From positions 1-42,711 of the forward strand of contig JAUZPB010000027.1 of assembly GCA_030706145.1 (NCBI GenBank): a stretch of 42,711 nucleotides of DNA, written 5' to 3'. This DNA is from Bacteroidota bacterium (GTDB taxonomy: Bacteria > Bacteroidota > Ignavibacteria > Ignavibacteriales > SURF-24). The translations under genes were made by a program, and so were the position numbers. The notes below the pieces were generated by a model. That model was not told the DNA's origin. It did no database searches and was given only the letters and a program-made list of their open reading frames with translations. Below are positions 34,756 through 42,711 of this stretch, in pieces (position 1 is the first letter of the stretch; every line of letters starts with the position of its first letter).

Positions 34756-35089
34756 CGTGCGTATTATTGCCGCCTCCCTTTAATGTGTCCTCCAGAATTT
34801 CTTTACTCGTTTTAATATGCTGACTTTCGGTTTTATAGGTATTAACGCCTGCACTTAAGGCTGATTGTACGCGATTTACAGTCGTGACCGTTGAGTCTTT
34901 TACCTTCGAGTAGAACTTCTCTGTAGTATCTTTAATTTTTGTAAGCGAGGTATCAACATTGTCCATTATATCAGTTCTAAGTTCTTTACCAGTTTTGGGT
35001 GTTAGCAGGAAAGTAAGTATACTGCCTGTAGCGCTGCCAATTAAAGCTCCAGTAATTATCATTCTTGTTCTGTTTTGTCTTCCAAACAT
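34745..35089 (-). CDS. YtxH domain-containing protein
   Basis: A 114-residue protein with an N-terminal Gly/Ala-rich membrane helix (MIITGALIGSATGSILTFLL) followed by TPKTGKELR, the hallmark of YtxH domains, then a long charged helix (VDTSLTKIKDTTEKFYSKVKD). YtxH proteins are small general-stress membrane proteins of unknown role. The AGGAGT upstream of ATG 35089 is strong. The 3' end carries part of a tandem repeat. It is on the opposite strand to CsbD and downstream of the YflT-like gene. Confidence 0.9.
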   Translation of the reverse strand: MFGRQNRTRMIITGALIGSATGSILTFLLTPKTGKELRTDIMDNVDTSLTKIKDTTEKFYSKVKDSTVTTVNRVQSALSAGVNTYKTESQHIKTSKEILEDTLKGGGNNTHANI

Positions 35090-35203
35090 ATAACTCCTCC
35101 TTTAAGATTCAACAAGTAATTTTATGACTGAACTAATTAAAAAAGAAATTCAGCAGTGAGTAAGTTTTTCACAAAGAACAAATTCTAACTGGGTAATTCA
35201 ACA

Positions 35204-35782
35204 TCAGGAATTTCCTGGAGAAATATCTTTTTTAATGTTTGGTCTATCGCTTTTATTAAAGTCACCTTCAGCTTCGCTTGTAGAGGAAATTTCATCAGCT
35301 CCTGTATTGACAAGGATTTCTTTAGCTTTCTGGGCCCATTCTCTATTATCGCAGTGAATAGAAATTAGCATTCCGCCGCTTTTGATTCTGCCGTCATATC
35401 TTTTTGCTTCATATTCAGGAATCCCCATGCCAATAAGAGTTCCAGTAATTCCGCCAATAGCTCCACCAGCTCCCAGACCAGCCAAAGCAGCTACAATTGG
35501 TCCGGCAGCAATAAAAGGTCCAATTCCCGGAATAGCCAGAGCTCCAATGCCAGCAAGCCAGCCTAAGGCTCCGCCAAGTACAGCTCCAGTTCCTGCTCCT
35601 GTAGCGGCTCCTTCAGGTGCTTTAGTTCCTTTTTCAAAACCTACATCTTTGTTACTAATATTTTCTGGTAATAAGACTGAAATATCTTCGTGCCTGAATC
35701 CTGCCAATCTTAGAGAATCTATTCCTTCTTCGATCATGTTCTTGGAAGAATATATTCCAAAAACTGAAACATTTTTTGCCAT
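35204..35782 (-). CDS. general stress protein, YflT-like N-terminal domain with glycine zipper
   Basis: A 192-residue protein beginning MAKNVSVFGIYSSKNMIEEG. The start at ATG 35782 has GAGG 6 bases upstream; four more codons are open before it. The N-terminal ~50 residues (GIDSLRLAGFRHEDISVLLP) fit the YflT/heat-induced stress protein domain. The middle is a long Gly/Ala-rich hydrophobic stretch (GAATGAGTGAVLGGALGW; LAGLGAGGAIGGITGTLIG) like glycine-zipper membrane inserts. After it comes KRYDGRIKSGGMLISIHCDN, which is a second copy of the ferredoxin-like half. Function is unknown but the domain is common in general-stress clusters. It is followed 115 bp later by the YtxH gene. Confidence 0.8.
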   Translation of the reverse strand: MAKNVSVFGIYSSKNMIEEGIDSLRLAGFRHEDISVLLPENISNKDVGFEKGTKAPEGAATGAGTGAVLGGALGWLAGIGALAIPGIGPFIAAGPIVAALAGLGAGGAIGGITGTLIGMGIPEYEAKRYDGRIKSGGMLISIHCDNREWAQKAKEILVNTGADEISSTSEAEGDFNKSDRPNIKKDISPGNS

Positions 35783-36082
35783 ACGTTGCCTCATTAATTT
35801 TTTTGATCCCTTAGTAATATTTAGTCTATCAAATAATTATACTTTTATCAAGGTATTTATTTCCAGAAAGTAGATCATCTGATATGTTGTAAAAGGTTGG
35901 TCAGAAGAAAAGCCTACAGTAAAAAGCATACAGCTCAAAAAGTACCATATAAAAAGGTAGTATACTATGAGAAGTATGATTATATAGAAGCGTCAAATTG
36001 AACTTGACAAAAGAAGAATATAAAACAGAGCAATAGAATTACCTTTTAGATAAGGTCACCAAAGAATTCTTAAAGAAAAAGG
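35783..36082 (+). other. 300-bp intergenic region
   Basis: AT-rich sequence between the YflT-like and Cas6-like genes, with no clear ORF, RNA or CRISPR-like repeat. The promoter of the YflT-YtxH pair must lie near its left end. Confidence 0.4.
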
Positions 36083-36889
36083 TCAACTGCCAGATCTGGC
36101 GTCAGCCAGGCCGAAACCCAGAGAGTTTAAAAAGCCAAATCCTGTATCATAGCCGATTTGCAGAAGCTCTTTGTTGCCACGTAATCTAAATGGAGTAATA
36201 TTGCCAACAACGATGCTTTTTCTATGGTTTATTTCAATAGAAAGTTTGGCTGTAAGTTTTTTCTTATTTCTTAATTTATCCTCGATGAAATTTCTATCCC
36301 AGTCGAGTTTTACCATAGCATTTGGAAGCTCTTTGTTATAAATAAGGCTATATTTTCTTTTAAGGTCCTCTGTAATGATCCTGCTTATATCATAAGGGTT
36401 ATCCTTAAAGGTCAGGTAAAAATTAGTAGGGATATCTTTTATTTTTCTTCGAATTGAGATAATAACAGGGGAGCGCAAATCAAATTCCATCTGATCGTTG
36501 AAAATGGGATCAGGAAGAACTTCGAGATTCTGAATTGTAAAAACAGTATTTGGGCATCTTTTAATAGCTATTTCGCTTTTTGCTCTAATTGATTCAAGTA
36601 CATTATCCTTGATATACTGGTCTATTAGAGGAAAGGACAGATAAAGATAAGCGTTATGGCTTCTTAAGTAAAGTTTATTAGATCTATGCAGGACATTTTC
36701 GAAATGAAGTGCAAATGTAAATAGTCTGAACGGTTTATCAGCAAATCTATAATTTTTCTGTGATAAAAAGTCCTTTAATCCATCAGAATCCAATCCGAGT
36801 AAATTAGAGATTTCCTCAGATAAAGATGAATTGTAATTATATATAAATTCTTTTTCTTTTGTCGCTTTAAGCTTTATTAAAAGTCTCAT
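36083..36889 (-). CDS. cas6: Cas6-like CRISPR RNA endoribonuclease, orphan
   Basis: A 268-residue protein with the Cas6 RAMP layout: first ferredoxin-like strand MRLLIKLKA, then FIYNYNSSLSEEISNLLG, FRLFTFALHFEN, and the C-terminal glycine-rich loop ITPFRLRGNKELLQIGYDTG followed by FGFLNSLGFGLAD (G250-G260). In canonical Cas6 the N-terminal helix ends LHdkGY; here it reads DFLSQKNY, so Ser43 replaces the expected catalytic His. Cas6 normally cuts pre-crRNA in CRISPR repeats, but no CRISPR array or other cas gene is seen in the window. The gene stands alone, downstream of a small membrane protein gene on the same strand but 243 bp away. A non-catalytic RNA-binding role is possible. Confidence 0.72.
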   Translation of the reverse strand: MRLLIKLKATKEKEFIYNYNSSLSEEISNLLGLDSDGLKDFLSQKNYRFADKPFRLFTFALHFENVLHRSNKLYLRSHNAYLYLSFPLIDQYIKDNVLESIRAKSEIAIKRCPNTVFTIQNLEVLPDPIFNDQMEFDLRSPVIISIRRKIKDIPTNFYLTFKDNPYDISRIITEDLKRKYSLIYNKELPNAMVKLDWDRNFIEDKLRNKKKLTAKLSIEINHRKSIVVGNITPFRLRGNKELLQIGYDTGFGFLNSLGFGLADARSGS

Positions 36890-37132
36890 TATTTTCTCAA
36901 TGAATCTTAGAGAGCGCCCTGAAGAGAAATATTAAAATGTTAATATATTAAGCTAAAACATTTTTGTTTCATTATCAACTTACTTTGGATGAATTATGGC
37001 CACAATGGGAAAAAAAGCATTATTATTGGCAAAAAATAAACAATTTCACCAAAACTTGGCTATCGACAAAATACATAGTGTAAAAATTACGAATTACTAA
37101 ATATAGCTATATAGAGAAAGTATATACTCCTA

Positions 37133-37408
37133 TTATTCTTTTATATAAACCGAACTTGGTATTAGCTTTTTCTTATTATATTCAGGTGTCATTTTTTGTC
37201 CGGCTTGTTTGGTTTCCTTCTTTAATTGCGAAAGAAGAGAATAGGCGGATCTTAGATTCCAAGAATTAGTCTTGAGGATTTCCTGGTAAGATGGTACATA
37301 AATATCATTGTGCTGATTAAGGTATTTCCTATAAGCATGTAATTCGAGGTGAAGGCGAATTATATACAAAGAAACCACCCATACTACTATTAGCCCAAAT
37401 AGCTCCAT
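37133..37408 (-). CDS. small membrane-anchored protein, unknown function
   Basis: A 91-residue protein with one N-terminal membrane helix (LFGLIVVWVVSLYIIRLHL) and a polar C-terminus (SYQEILKTNSWNLRSAYSLL and a Lys-rich end). A strong AGGAGGG lies 5 bases upstream of ATG 37408, which makes it a real gene. No family recognised. It is on the same strand as the Cas6-like gene, 243 bp upstream of it, so cotranscription is possible but not shown. Confidence 0.65.
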   Translation of the reverse strand: MELFGLIVVWVVSLYIIRLHLELHAYRKYLNQHNDIYVPSYQEILKTNSWNLRSAYSLLSQLKKETKQAGQKMTPEYNKKKLIPSSVYIKE

Positions 37409-38089
37409 GGTTTACCCTCCTAAATTCAATTATGCTTACCCGATTCAAAAGCTGAAGAATAATCAACTTTTTCAATAAAACGATATAATTCAATTTCCTG
37501 ACTAAAATTGCCCTTTGTAGACGTAATATCGAATTGTGTGTCGTTCTGTTTAAGATCCGATCTAATTAAGATCTGATAAGATTAAATTTCATGAAAATCT
37601 AACCCCTTAAATAACTTCTCTTCGTTTTTTTCTGGCAGTATATTCTGACTATTTTGGGTATATGGCATACGTGTCTCATATTATAATATAGCAATTCCGA
37701 ATTTAGACGCAAAAAAAAATATAACTTTTGTGGGAATAGGTAATTTTCTTTGACCAAAATTTTCAATTTTTGTTCAAAATGGAAGGGCAAAAAAGCAAAG
37801 AATTGCAAGTTTATGTAAAAATTATACATCTGTGCAGTAGAAATTATTATTTTTAAGATTTTTGGTCTAATTTTTCCAAATAATAAGTAAAAGGATCAAC
37901 AAAGTTTTCATAAAAATCTGTAAATTAAGATTGAAATTTAGGCTTTTTTGCAACTACCAAACTATGGCTTAATATTTGAGTAAGAAAAATGGCAAGGTAG
38001 GGCTAACCGGATAAAACGATCCAGCCTTCGTTTTTATTAGAGTTTTAAGTATTGTTTATATAATAAATCATATTGGAGTTATATACAAA
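37409..38089 (+). other. 681-bp intergenic region upstream of nifJ
   Basis: Extremely AT-rich. It contains repeated AAGATC[CT]GAT words near 37552-37578, and close to nifJ a compact GC-rich hairpin (38001-38026). An open frame on the minus strand at 37599-37829 has no RBS, family likeness or codon character and is not called. Promoter signals for nifJ must lie here. Confidence 0.45.
38001..38038 (+). promoter_or_regulatory. hairpin and T-run in the nifJ leader (possible attenuator)
   Basis: GGCT (38001-38004) pairs with AGCC (38023-38026), and GGAT (38009-38012) with ATCC (38019-38022), followed by TTCG and TTTTTATT. It lies 52 bases before the nifJ start, where it would act as a terminator within the leader. 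No upstream gene on this strand needs it. Confidence 0.4.
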
Positions 38090-41000
38090 ATGGAAAGAAA
38101 AAAAGTAACGATTGACGGAAATGAAGCTGCAGCGTATGTGGCACATCAAGTCAATGAGGTTATTGCTATTTATCCAATTACACCTTCGTCACCAATGGGG
38201 GAACATTCAGATGAGTTCTCAGCAAAGGGTAAAAAGAACATATGGGGAACAGTTCCTTCTGTAACAGAAATGCAAAGTGAAGGAGGTGCTGCAGGTGCTG
38301 TTCATGGTGCTCTTCAAAATGGCGCTTTGACAACAACATTCACCGCATCACAGGGATTATTGCTTATGATCCCGAACATGTATAAGATAGCTGGTGAATT
38401 GACTCCAACTGTTTTTCACGTAACTGCACGTTCACTAGCATATGCCGCATTATCAATCTTTGGTGATCATAGCGATATAATGGCTACAAGACAGACAGGT
38501 TTTGCAATGCTAGGATCAAACTCTGTCCAGGAAGTAATGGATTTTGCGCTTATTTCACAGGCAGCAACACTTGAGTCAAGAGTTCCGTTTGTTCATTTCT
38601 TCGATGGCTTTAGGACATCACATGAAGTAATGAAAATTGAGCAGCTTGCAGTTGAAGACTTAAAGGCAATGATAGATAATGAACTGGTATTAGCCCACAG
38701 AAAAAGAGCTCTTACACCAGATAAACCGGTTTTAAGAGGCACTGCCCAGAATCCTGATGTTTGTTTCCAGGGAAGAGAAGCTGGAAATAAATATTATGAT
38801 GCTTGCCCGGAAATAGTTCAGAAAGCGATGGATAAGTTTGCTGGTCTTACAGGCAGACAGTATAAATTATTTGACTATTACGGAGCTCCAGATGCTACAA
38901 GAGTAATAGTGATTATGGGATCAGGTGCTGACGCTGTTGAAGAAACAGTTGAATACCTCTCAAAGAATTCAGATGAGAAGATAGGTGTTGTTAAAGTCAG
39001 ACTTTTCAGACCTTTCTCAATTAAGCATTTAATTGAAGCTTTACCAAAGAATGTAGAAAAAATTGCTGTTTTGGATAGAACAAAAGAGTCAGGTAGTGTT
39101 GGCGAACCACTTTACCAGGATGTAGTTACTGCAATTGATGAAGCTATGTCATCAGAAAATGCGCCATATGCAAAATATCCAAAGATAATTGGTGGAAGAT
39201 ATGGACTCTCGTCAAAAGAATTTACACCTGCAATGGTAAAAGCAGTTTATGATGAGTTGAAGAAAGACAATCCAAAGAAGCATTTTACTGTTGGTATTGA
39301 AGATGATGTTACATTTACAAGCCTTGAAGTTGATCCAAACTTTACAACAGAGGGCAACGATGTAATTCGCGCATTATTCTACGGTTTAGGTGCTGATGGT
39401 ACAGTAGGTGCTAACAAAAATACAATCAAGATTATCGGTGAAGAGACAGAGAATTATGCACAGGGATACTTTGTATATGATTCAAAGAAATCCGGTTCAA
39501 CTACTGTTTCACACTTAAGGTTTGGAAAGAAACCAATAAAGTCAAGCTATCTTATTCAGAAAGCAAACTTTATCGGTGTTCATCAGTTTAACTTCTTTGA
39601 GAAGTTCGACATACTTCAATATATCATTCCAAACGGAACACTTTTGTTAAACAGCCCATATCCAAAAGAAGAAGTATGGTCAAAACTTCCAAAGGTTGTT
39701 CAGCAGCAGATAATTGACAAGAAATTAAACTTCTATGTAATAGATGGTTATGATGTAGCAAAGAAGACAGGCATGGGTACAAGAATAAACACTATCATGC
39801 AGACATGTTTCTTTGCAATTTCAGGAGTTCTTCCTAAAGACGAAGCAATTGAGCAGATCAAGAAATCGATCAAAAAGACATACGGTAAGAAAGGCGATGA
39901 AATTGTAAGAAAGAATTTTGAAGCTGTTGACCATACATTAGCACATCTTTATAAGATAGATGTACCGGCTTGCGCTGATAGTGAAATTGCAATTCCACCT
40001 GCAGTTTCAGACAAAGCTCCAGAATATGTAAAGACTGTCCTTGCAAAGATTATGGAAGGTAATGGTGATTTCGTAAAGGTTAGCGAAATGCCAGTTGACG
40101 GAACTTTCCCAACAGCTACAACAAAGTGGGAAAAGAGAAATATTGCTCTTGATGTACCGGTTTGGGATAACGAGATCTGTATTCAGTGCGGTAAATGTGC
40201 TCTGGTTTGCCCTCATGCTGCTATTAGAAGTAAAGTTTATGATAAAGCATTACTTGCTAATGCTCCACAGACATTTAAGTACATGGATGCAAAAGGCAAA
40301 GAATATCCAGAAAATTCAGCTTATACAATACAGGTATCAGTTGAAGATTGTACAGGATGCCAGTTATGCTATGAAGTCTGCCCAGTAAAGAATAAGAAGG
40401 AAGTAAAACTGAAAGCTCTTAATATGGCAGCACAGATCCCATTAAGAGAGACAGAAATACCAAACTGGGATTTCTTTGTAAATCTTCCAGAGTATGACAG
40501 ACGCAAAGCTAATGTTGGAACAGTAAAAGGCAGCCAGCTTTTGCAGCCACTCTTTGAGTTCTCAGGTGCATGTACAGGATGCGGTGAAACTCCATATGTT
40601 AAGTTAGTTTCACAGCTTTTTGGTGATAGAATGGTCGTAGCAAATGCAACAGGCTGTTCTTCAATTTATGGTGGCAATCTACCTACAACTCCATGGTCAC
40701 AGAATCCAGAAGGACGTGGTCCAGCATGGTCAAACTCATTGTTTGAAGACAATGCAGAGTTTGGATTAGGTATGAAGCTTGCTGTTGATAAACACAATCA
40801 GTTTGCTAAAGAATTACTTGTTACACTTTCTGATGTAATTGGTCAGGATCTAGTTAACGAGTTGTTAAATGCCGATCAGTCAGATGAGACAGGTATTTAT
40901 AACCAGAGAGAAAGAGTTGAAAAACTGAAAGAGAAACTTCAGGGAAATGATTCAATTGAAGCAAAGAGTTTGCTTGCAGTTGCTGATTATCTTGTTAAGA

Positions 41001-41674
41001 AGTCTGTATGGATCATGGGCGGTGACGGATGGGCTTATGACATTGGTTACGGCGGTTTGGACCATGTAATTGCCAGTGGCAAGAATGTCAATATTCTTGT
41101 TCTGGATACAGAAGTCTATTCAAATACTGGCGGACAGATGTCAAAGTCAACTTCACTTGGAGCTGTTGCTAAATTTGCTGCTAGCGGTAAGCCAACAGCA
41201 AAGAAGGATCTTGCTTTAATGGCTATGAGTTATGGTAATGTTTATGTTGGAAAGGTTGCTTTAGGAGCAAATGACCTTCATACTATCAAAACATTCCTTG
41301 AAGCAGAAGCTTACAATGGTCCATCATTGATCATTGCATATTCACACTGTATAGCACACGGTATAGATATGTCAAAGGGTCTTGATTGCCAGAAGAATGC
41401 AGTTGAGTCAGGACACTGGCCATTATTCAGGTATAATCCTGAGCTTGCTGCTGAAGGAAAGAATCCATTTAAGCTCGACTCAAAAGCACCAAAGATCAAG
41501 GTTGAAGAGTATGCATATAACGAAACAAGATATACCATGCTCAAGAAATCAAATCCTGAACAGTCCAAGATGCTTTTAGCTTTGGCACAGAAAGAAGTTG
41601 AAAAGAAATGGAAATATTATGAGAATATGGCTTCAATAGCACCTGAAAAGGGAAAAGAAGAAGAAGCTAAGTAA
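38090..41674 (+). CDS. nifJ: pyruvate:ferredoxin (flavodoxin) oxidoreductase, single-chain
   Basis: Oxidises pyruvate to acetyl-CoA and CO2 and reduces ferredoxin, in anaerobic and microaerobic metabolism. The 1194-residue protein has all domains of the single-chain PFOR family: domain I with YPITPSSPMGEHSDEFS; domain III; two 4Fe-4S motifs CIQCGKCALVCPHAAI and CTGCQLCYEVCP near residues 695-770; a further cluster Cys in FSGACTGCGETPYVK; and the TPP domain (GDGWAYDIGYGGLDHV, VYSNTGGQMSKST). Length is that of the family (1170-1200). It is followed by a terminator and a DHODH-like gene. The long untranslated leader may regulate it. Confidence 0.97.
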   Translation: MERKKVTIDGNEAAAYVAHQVNEVIAIYPITPSSPMGEHSDEFSAKGKKNIWGTVPSVTEMQSEGGAAGAVHGALQNGALTTTFTASQGLLLMIPNMYKIAGELTPTVFHVTARSLAYAALSIFGDHSDIMATRQTGFAMLGSNSVQEVMDFALISQAATLESRVPFVHFFDGFRTSHEVMKIEQLAVEDLKAMIDNELVLAHRKRALTPDKPVLRGTAQNPDVCFQGREAGNKYYDACPEIVQKAMDKFAGLTGRQYKLFDYYGAPDATRVIVIMGSGADAVEETVEYLSKNSDEKIGVVKVRLFRPFSIKHLIEALPKNVEKIAVLDRTKESGSVGEPLYQDVVTAIDEAMSSENAPYAKYPKIIGGRYGLSSKEFTPAMVKAVYDELKKDNPKKHFTVGIEDDVTFTSLEVDPNFTTEGNDVIRALFYGLGADGTVGANKNTIKIIGEETENYAQGYFVYDSKKSGSTTVSHLRFGKKPIKSSYLIQKANFIGVHQFNFFEKFDILQYIIPNGTLLLNSPYPKEEVWSKLPKVVQQQIIDKKLNFYVIDGYDVAKKTGMGTRINTIMQTCFFAISGVLPKDEAIEQIKKSIKKTYGKKGDEIVRKNFEAVDHTLAHLYKIDVPACADSEIAIPPAVSDKAPEYVKTVLAKIMEGNGDFVKVSEMPVDGTFPTATTKWEKRNIALDVPVWDNEICIQCGKCALVCPHAAIRSKVYDKALLANAPQTFKYMDAKGKEYPENSAYTIQVSVEDCTGCQLCYEVCPVKNKKEVKLKALNMAAQIPLRETEIPNWDFFVNLPEYDRRKANVGTVKGSQLLQPLFEFSGACTGCGETPYVKLVSQLFGDRMVVANATGCSSIYGGNLPTTPWSQNPEGRGPAWSNSLFEDNAEFGLGMKLAVDKHNQFAKELLVTLSDVIGQDLVNELLNADQSDETGIYNQRERVEKLKEKLQGNDSIEAKSLLAVADYLVKKSVWIMGGDGWAYDIGYGGLDHVIASGKNVNILVLDTEVYSNTGGQMSKSTSLGAVAKFAASGKPTAKKDLALMAMSYGNVYVGKVALGANDLHTIKTFLEAEAYNGPSLIIAYSHCIAHGIDMSKGLDCQKNAVESGHWPLFRYNPELAAEGKNPFKLDSKAPKIKVEEYAYNETRYTMLKKSNPEQSKMLLALAQKEVEKKWKYYENMASIAPEKGKEEEAK

Positions 41675-41711
41675 ATCATAATTAAATAAAGTTCTTACAC
41701 ATTGTTTTAGA

Positions 41712-41747
41712 CAGGCGTTTTTTTTAATAAAGAAACGCCTGCATTTT
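41712..41747 (+). terminator. Rho-independent terminator of nifJ
   Basis: CAGGCGTTT (41712-41720) pairs with AAACGCCTG (41733-41741), 12-base loop, with a T-rich tail. It partly separates nifJ from the next gene. Confidence 0.75.
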
Positions 41748-41824
41748 ATATAAGCCCTTTGCATTATTTTAGATACTATGAAACTAGGTAATTAAACTAT
41801 TTATTAATAAACAGTGAGAATACT

Positions 41825-42711
41825 ATGGATTTAACAACAACTTATATGGGTTTAAAACTAAAGAACCCTTTTGTCCCATCGGCATCACCTCTTTCGGAGA
41901 CTCTGGATAGCGTAAAATCTTTAGAAGATGCAGGAGCAAGTGCTGTTGTCGTATATTCATTATTTGAAGAACAGATAACTCATGAAGCTAATGCATTGGA
42001 CTTTTACTTAACACAAACTGCAGATAGCTTTGCAGAAGCCTTAAGCTACTTTCCGAAGCCTGAACAGTTCAAGCTCGGACCAGAAGAGTATCTTAATCAT
42101 ATCAACAAACTCAAGAGTGCAGTAGATATTCCAATTATTGGCAGCCTAAATGGTGTTAGTGTCGGCGGATGGATGAAATTTGCAAAAGATATAGAAGAAG
42201 CTGGCGCCGATGCTCTTGAATTAAATGTCTATTACATACCAACAGATCTAAACCTTTCGGGCTCACAGGTAGAACAGATATATGTTAATAACCTAAAAGC
42301 CGTAAAAGAGAACATTAAAATTCCAGTCGCAGTAAAGCTAAGTCCATATTTTTCATCTATGGCAAATCTGGCAAAGAAGCTTGATGATGCAGGTGCAGAT
42401 GCTCTTGTTATGTTCAACCGTTTTTACCAGCCAGATATTGATTTAGACAGCCTTGAAGTAGTTCCAAATCTTTCTCTAAGTTCACCATGGGAATTAAGAT
42501 TGCCATTAAGGTGGATCTCAATTCTTTACGGCAGGATCAAAGCCAGTATGGCTGCTACAAGTGGTGTTCATGACTATGAAGATGTAATTAAGGTCATGAT
42601 GGCCGGCGGTGATGTAGCTATGATGTGCTCAGAACTGCTAAGGCATGGAAGTGGAAGGATCTCACAGATGTTAGAAGGATTAACCAGATGGATGGAAGAA
42701 AAAGAGTATGC
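41825..42711 (+). CDS. dihydroorotate dehydrogenase-like FMN protein, 3' truncated
   Basis: The frame runs from ATG 41825 to the end of the window (295 codons visible, no stop). It starts [20 protein letters not shown], a class 1 DHODH-like TIM-barrel opening, followed by [40 protein letters not shown] and a glycine-rich strand [16 protein letters not shown] for FMN phosphate. Similar proteins follow nifJ in cyanobacteria and Ignavibacteria and are annotated 'DHODH-like'; the true reaction is not known, and they are often not pyrimidine enzymes. The catalytic base of class 1 DHODH is not clearly seen. Redox coupling with ferredoxin is conceivable. Confidence 0.88.
   Translation, partial: MDLTTTYMGLKLKNPFVPSASPLSETLDSVKSLEDAGASAVVVYSLFEEQITHEANALDFYLTQTADSFAEALSYFPKPEQFKLGPEEYLNHINKLKSAVDIPIIGSLNGVSVGGWMKFAKDIEEAGADALELNVYYIPTDLNLSGSQVEQIYVNNLKAVKENIKIPVAVKLSPYFSSMANLAKKLDDAGADALVMFNRFYQPDIDLDSLEVVPNLSLSSPWELRLPLRWISILYGRIKASMAATSGVHDYEDVIKVMMAGGDVAMMCSELLRHGSGRISQMLEGLTRWMEEKEY

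Noticed and set aside
37599-37829. 76-codon open frame upstream of nifJ
   Set aside because: Very AT-rich, Phe/Leu/Tyr-dominated composition, no RBS; likely random.
35783-38089. CRISPR array near the Cas6-like gene
   Set aside because: I read both flanks for regularly spaced repeats of 25-40 bases and found none; only AT-rich unique sequence and short words are present.

Overview
The window looks like a chromosomal segment of a low-GC member of the Bacteroidota/Chlorobi/Ignavibacteria group. The best guess is a class Ignavibacteria relative, inferred from gene style and content: TonB/TPR/PstS-like cassettes, GumC-type autokinase, nifJ followed by a DHODH-like gene, DUF6263-like and NamZ-like proteins, many lipoproteins, and a Bacteroidota-style TTTG/TAnnTTTG promoter in front of the tRNA. 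There are no rRNA genes, transposases, integrases or CRISPR repeats. Both ends cut genes: tonB at the left, a DHODH-like gene at the right.

Layout. 1-6.8 kb: a co-directional TonB / small membrane protein / phosphate-binding-like lipoprotein / TPR cluster, then an N-acetylmuramoyl-L-alanine amidase and a two-REC plus CheX-like regulator. 6.8-10.4 kb: a small accessory patch. It holds a decayed tRNA-Ala fragment, an intact tRNA-Ala(GGC), an XRE-ImmA metalloprotease gene overlapping a frameshifted PIN-nuclease gene, a small membrane protein, and an S24-like repressor divergent from a MATE exporter with tandem operator-like repeats between them. 12-15 kb: two tandem YihY paralogues and an unknown tail-anchored protein. 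15.1-25.3 kb is a long minus-strand housekeeping block: lipoprotein, NamZ-like muramidase, Nudix, ndk, sucD with a histone-H1-like tail, gatA, two tatA genes, purQ, purS, pssA, psd and a degenerate PurC-like gene. 25.5-33 kb is plus strand: ybaB, recR, methyltransferase, two lipoproteins (one probably starting at ATT), ftsX, an SLBB export protein, a Wzc-like autokinase and UDP-glucuronate decarboxylase. 33.3-35.8 kb is an envelope/general-stress cluster (duplicated CpxP/Spy-like protein, CsbD, YtxH, YflT-like). 36-37.4 kb has an orphan Cas6-like gene and a small membrane protein. 38-42.7 kb is nifJ and the DHODH-like gene.

How genes fit together. pssA and psd overlap and give phosphatidylethanolamine. 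purS and purQ overlap and form two parts of FGAM synthase; the purL part is not here. The SLBB protein, autokinase and UXS form a capsule/exopolysaccharide module. NifJ makes acetyl-CoA and reduced ferredoxin, possibly shared with the DHODH-like flavoprotein. The most unusual items are the orphan Cas6-like protein with a Ser where the family usually has its catalytic His, the XRE-ImmA/PIN pair broken by a -1 frameshift that keeps all PIN acidic residues across two frames, the lysine-rich SucD tail, the PurC-like pseudoenzyme beside lipid genes, and the operator array between repressor and MATE exporter. All calls are from reading the sequence; no database search was run.
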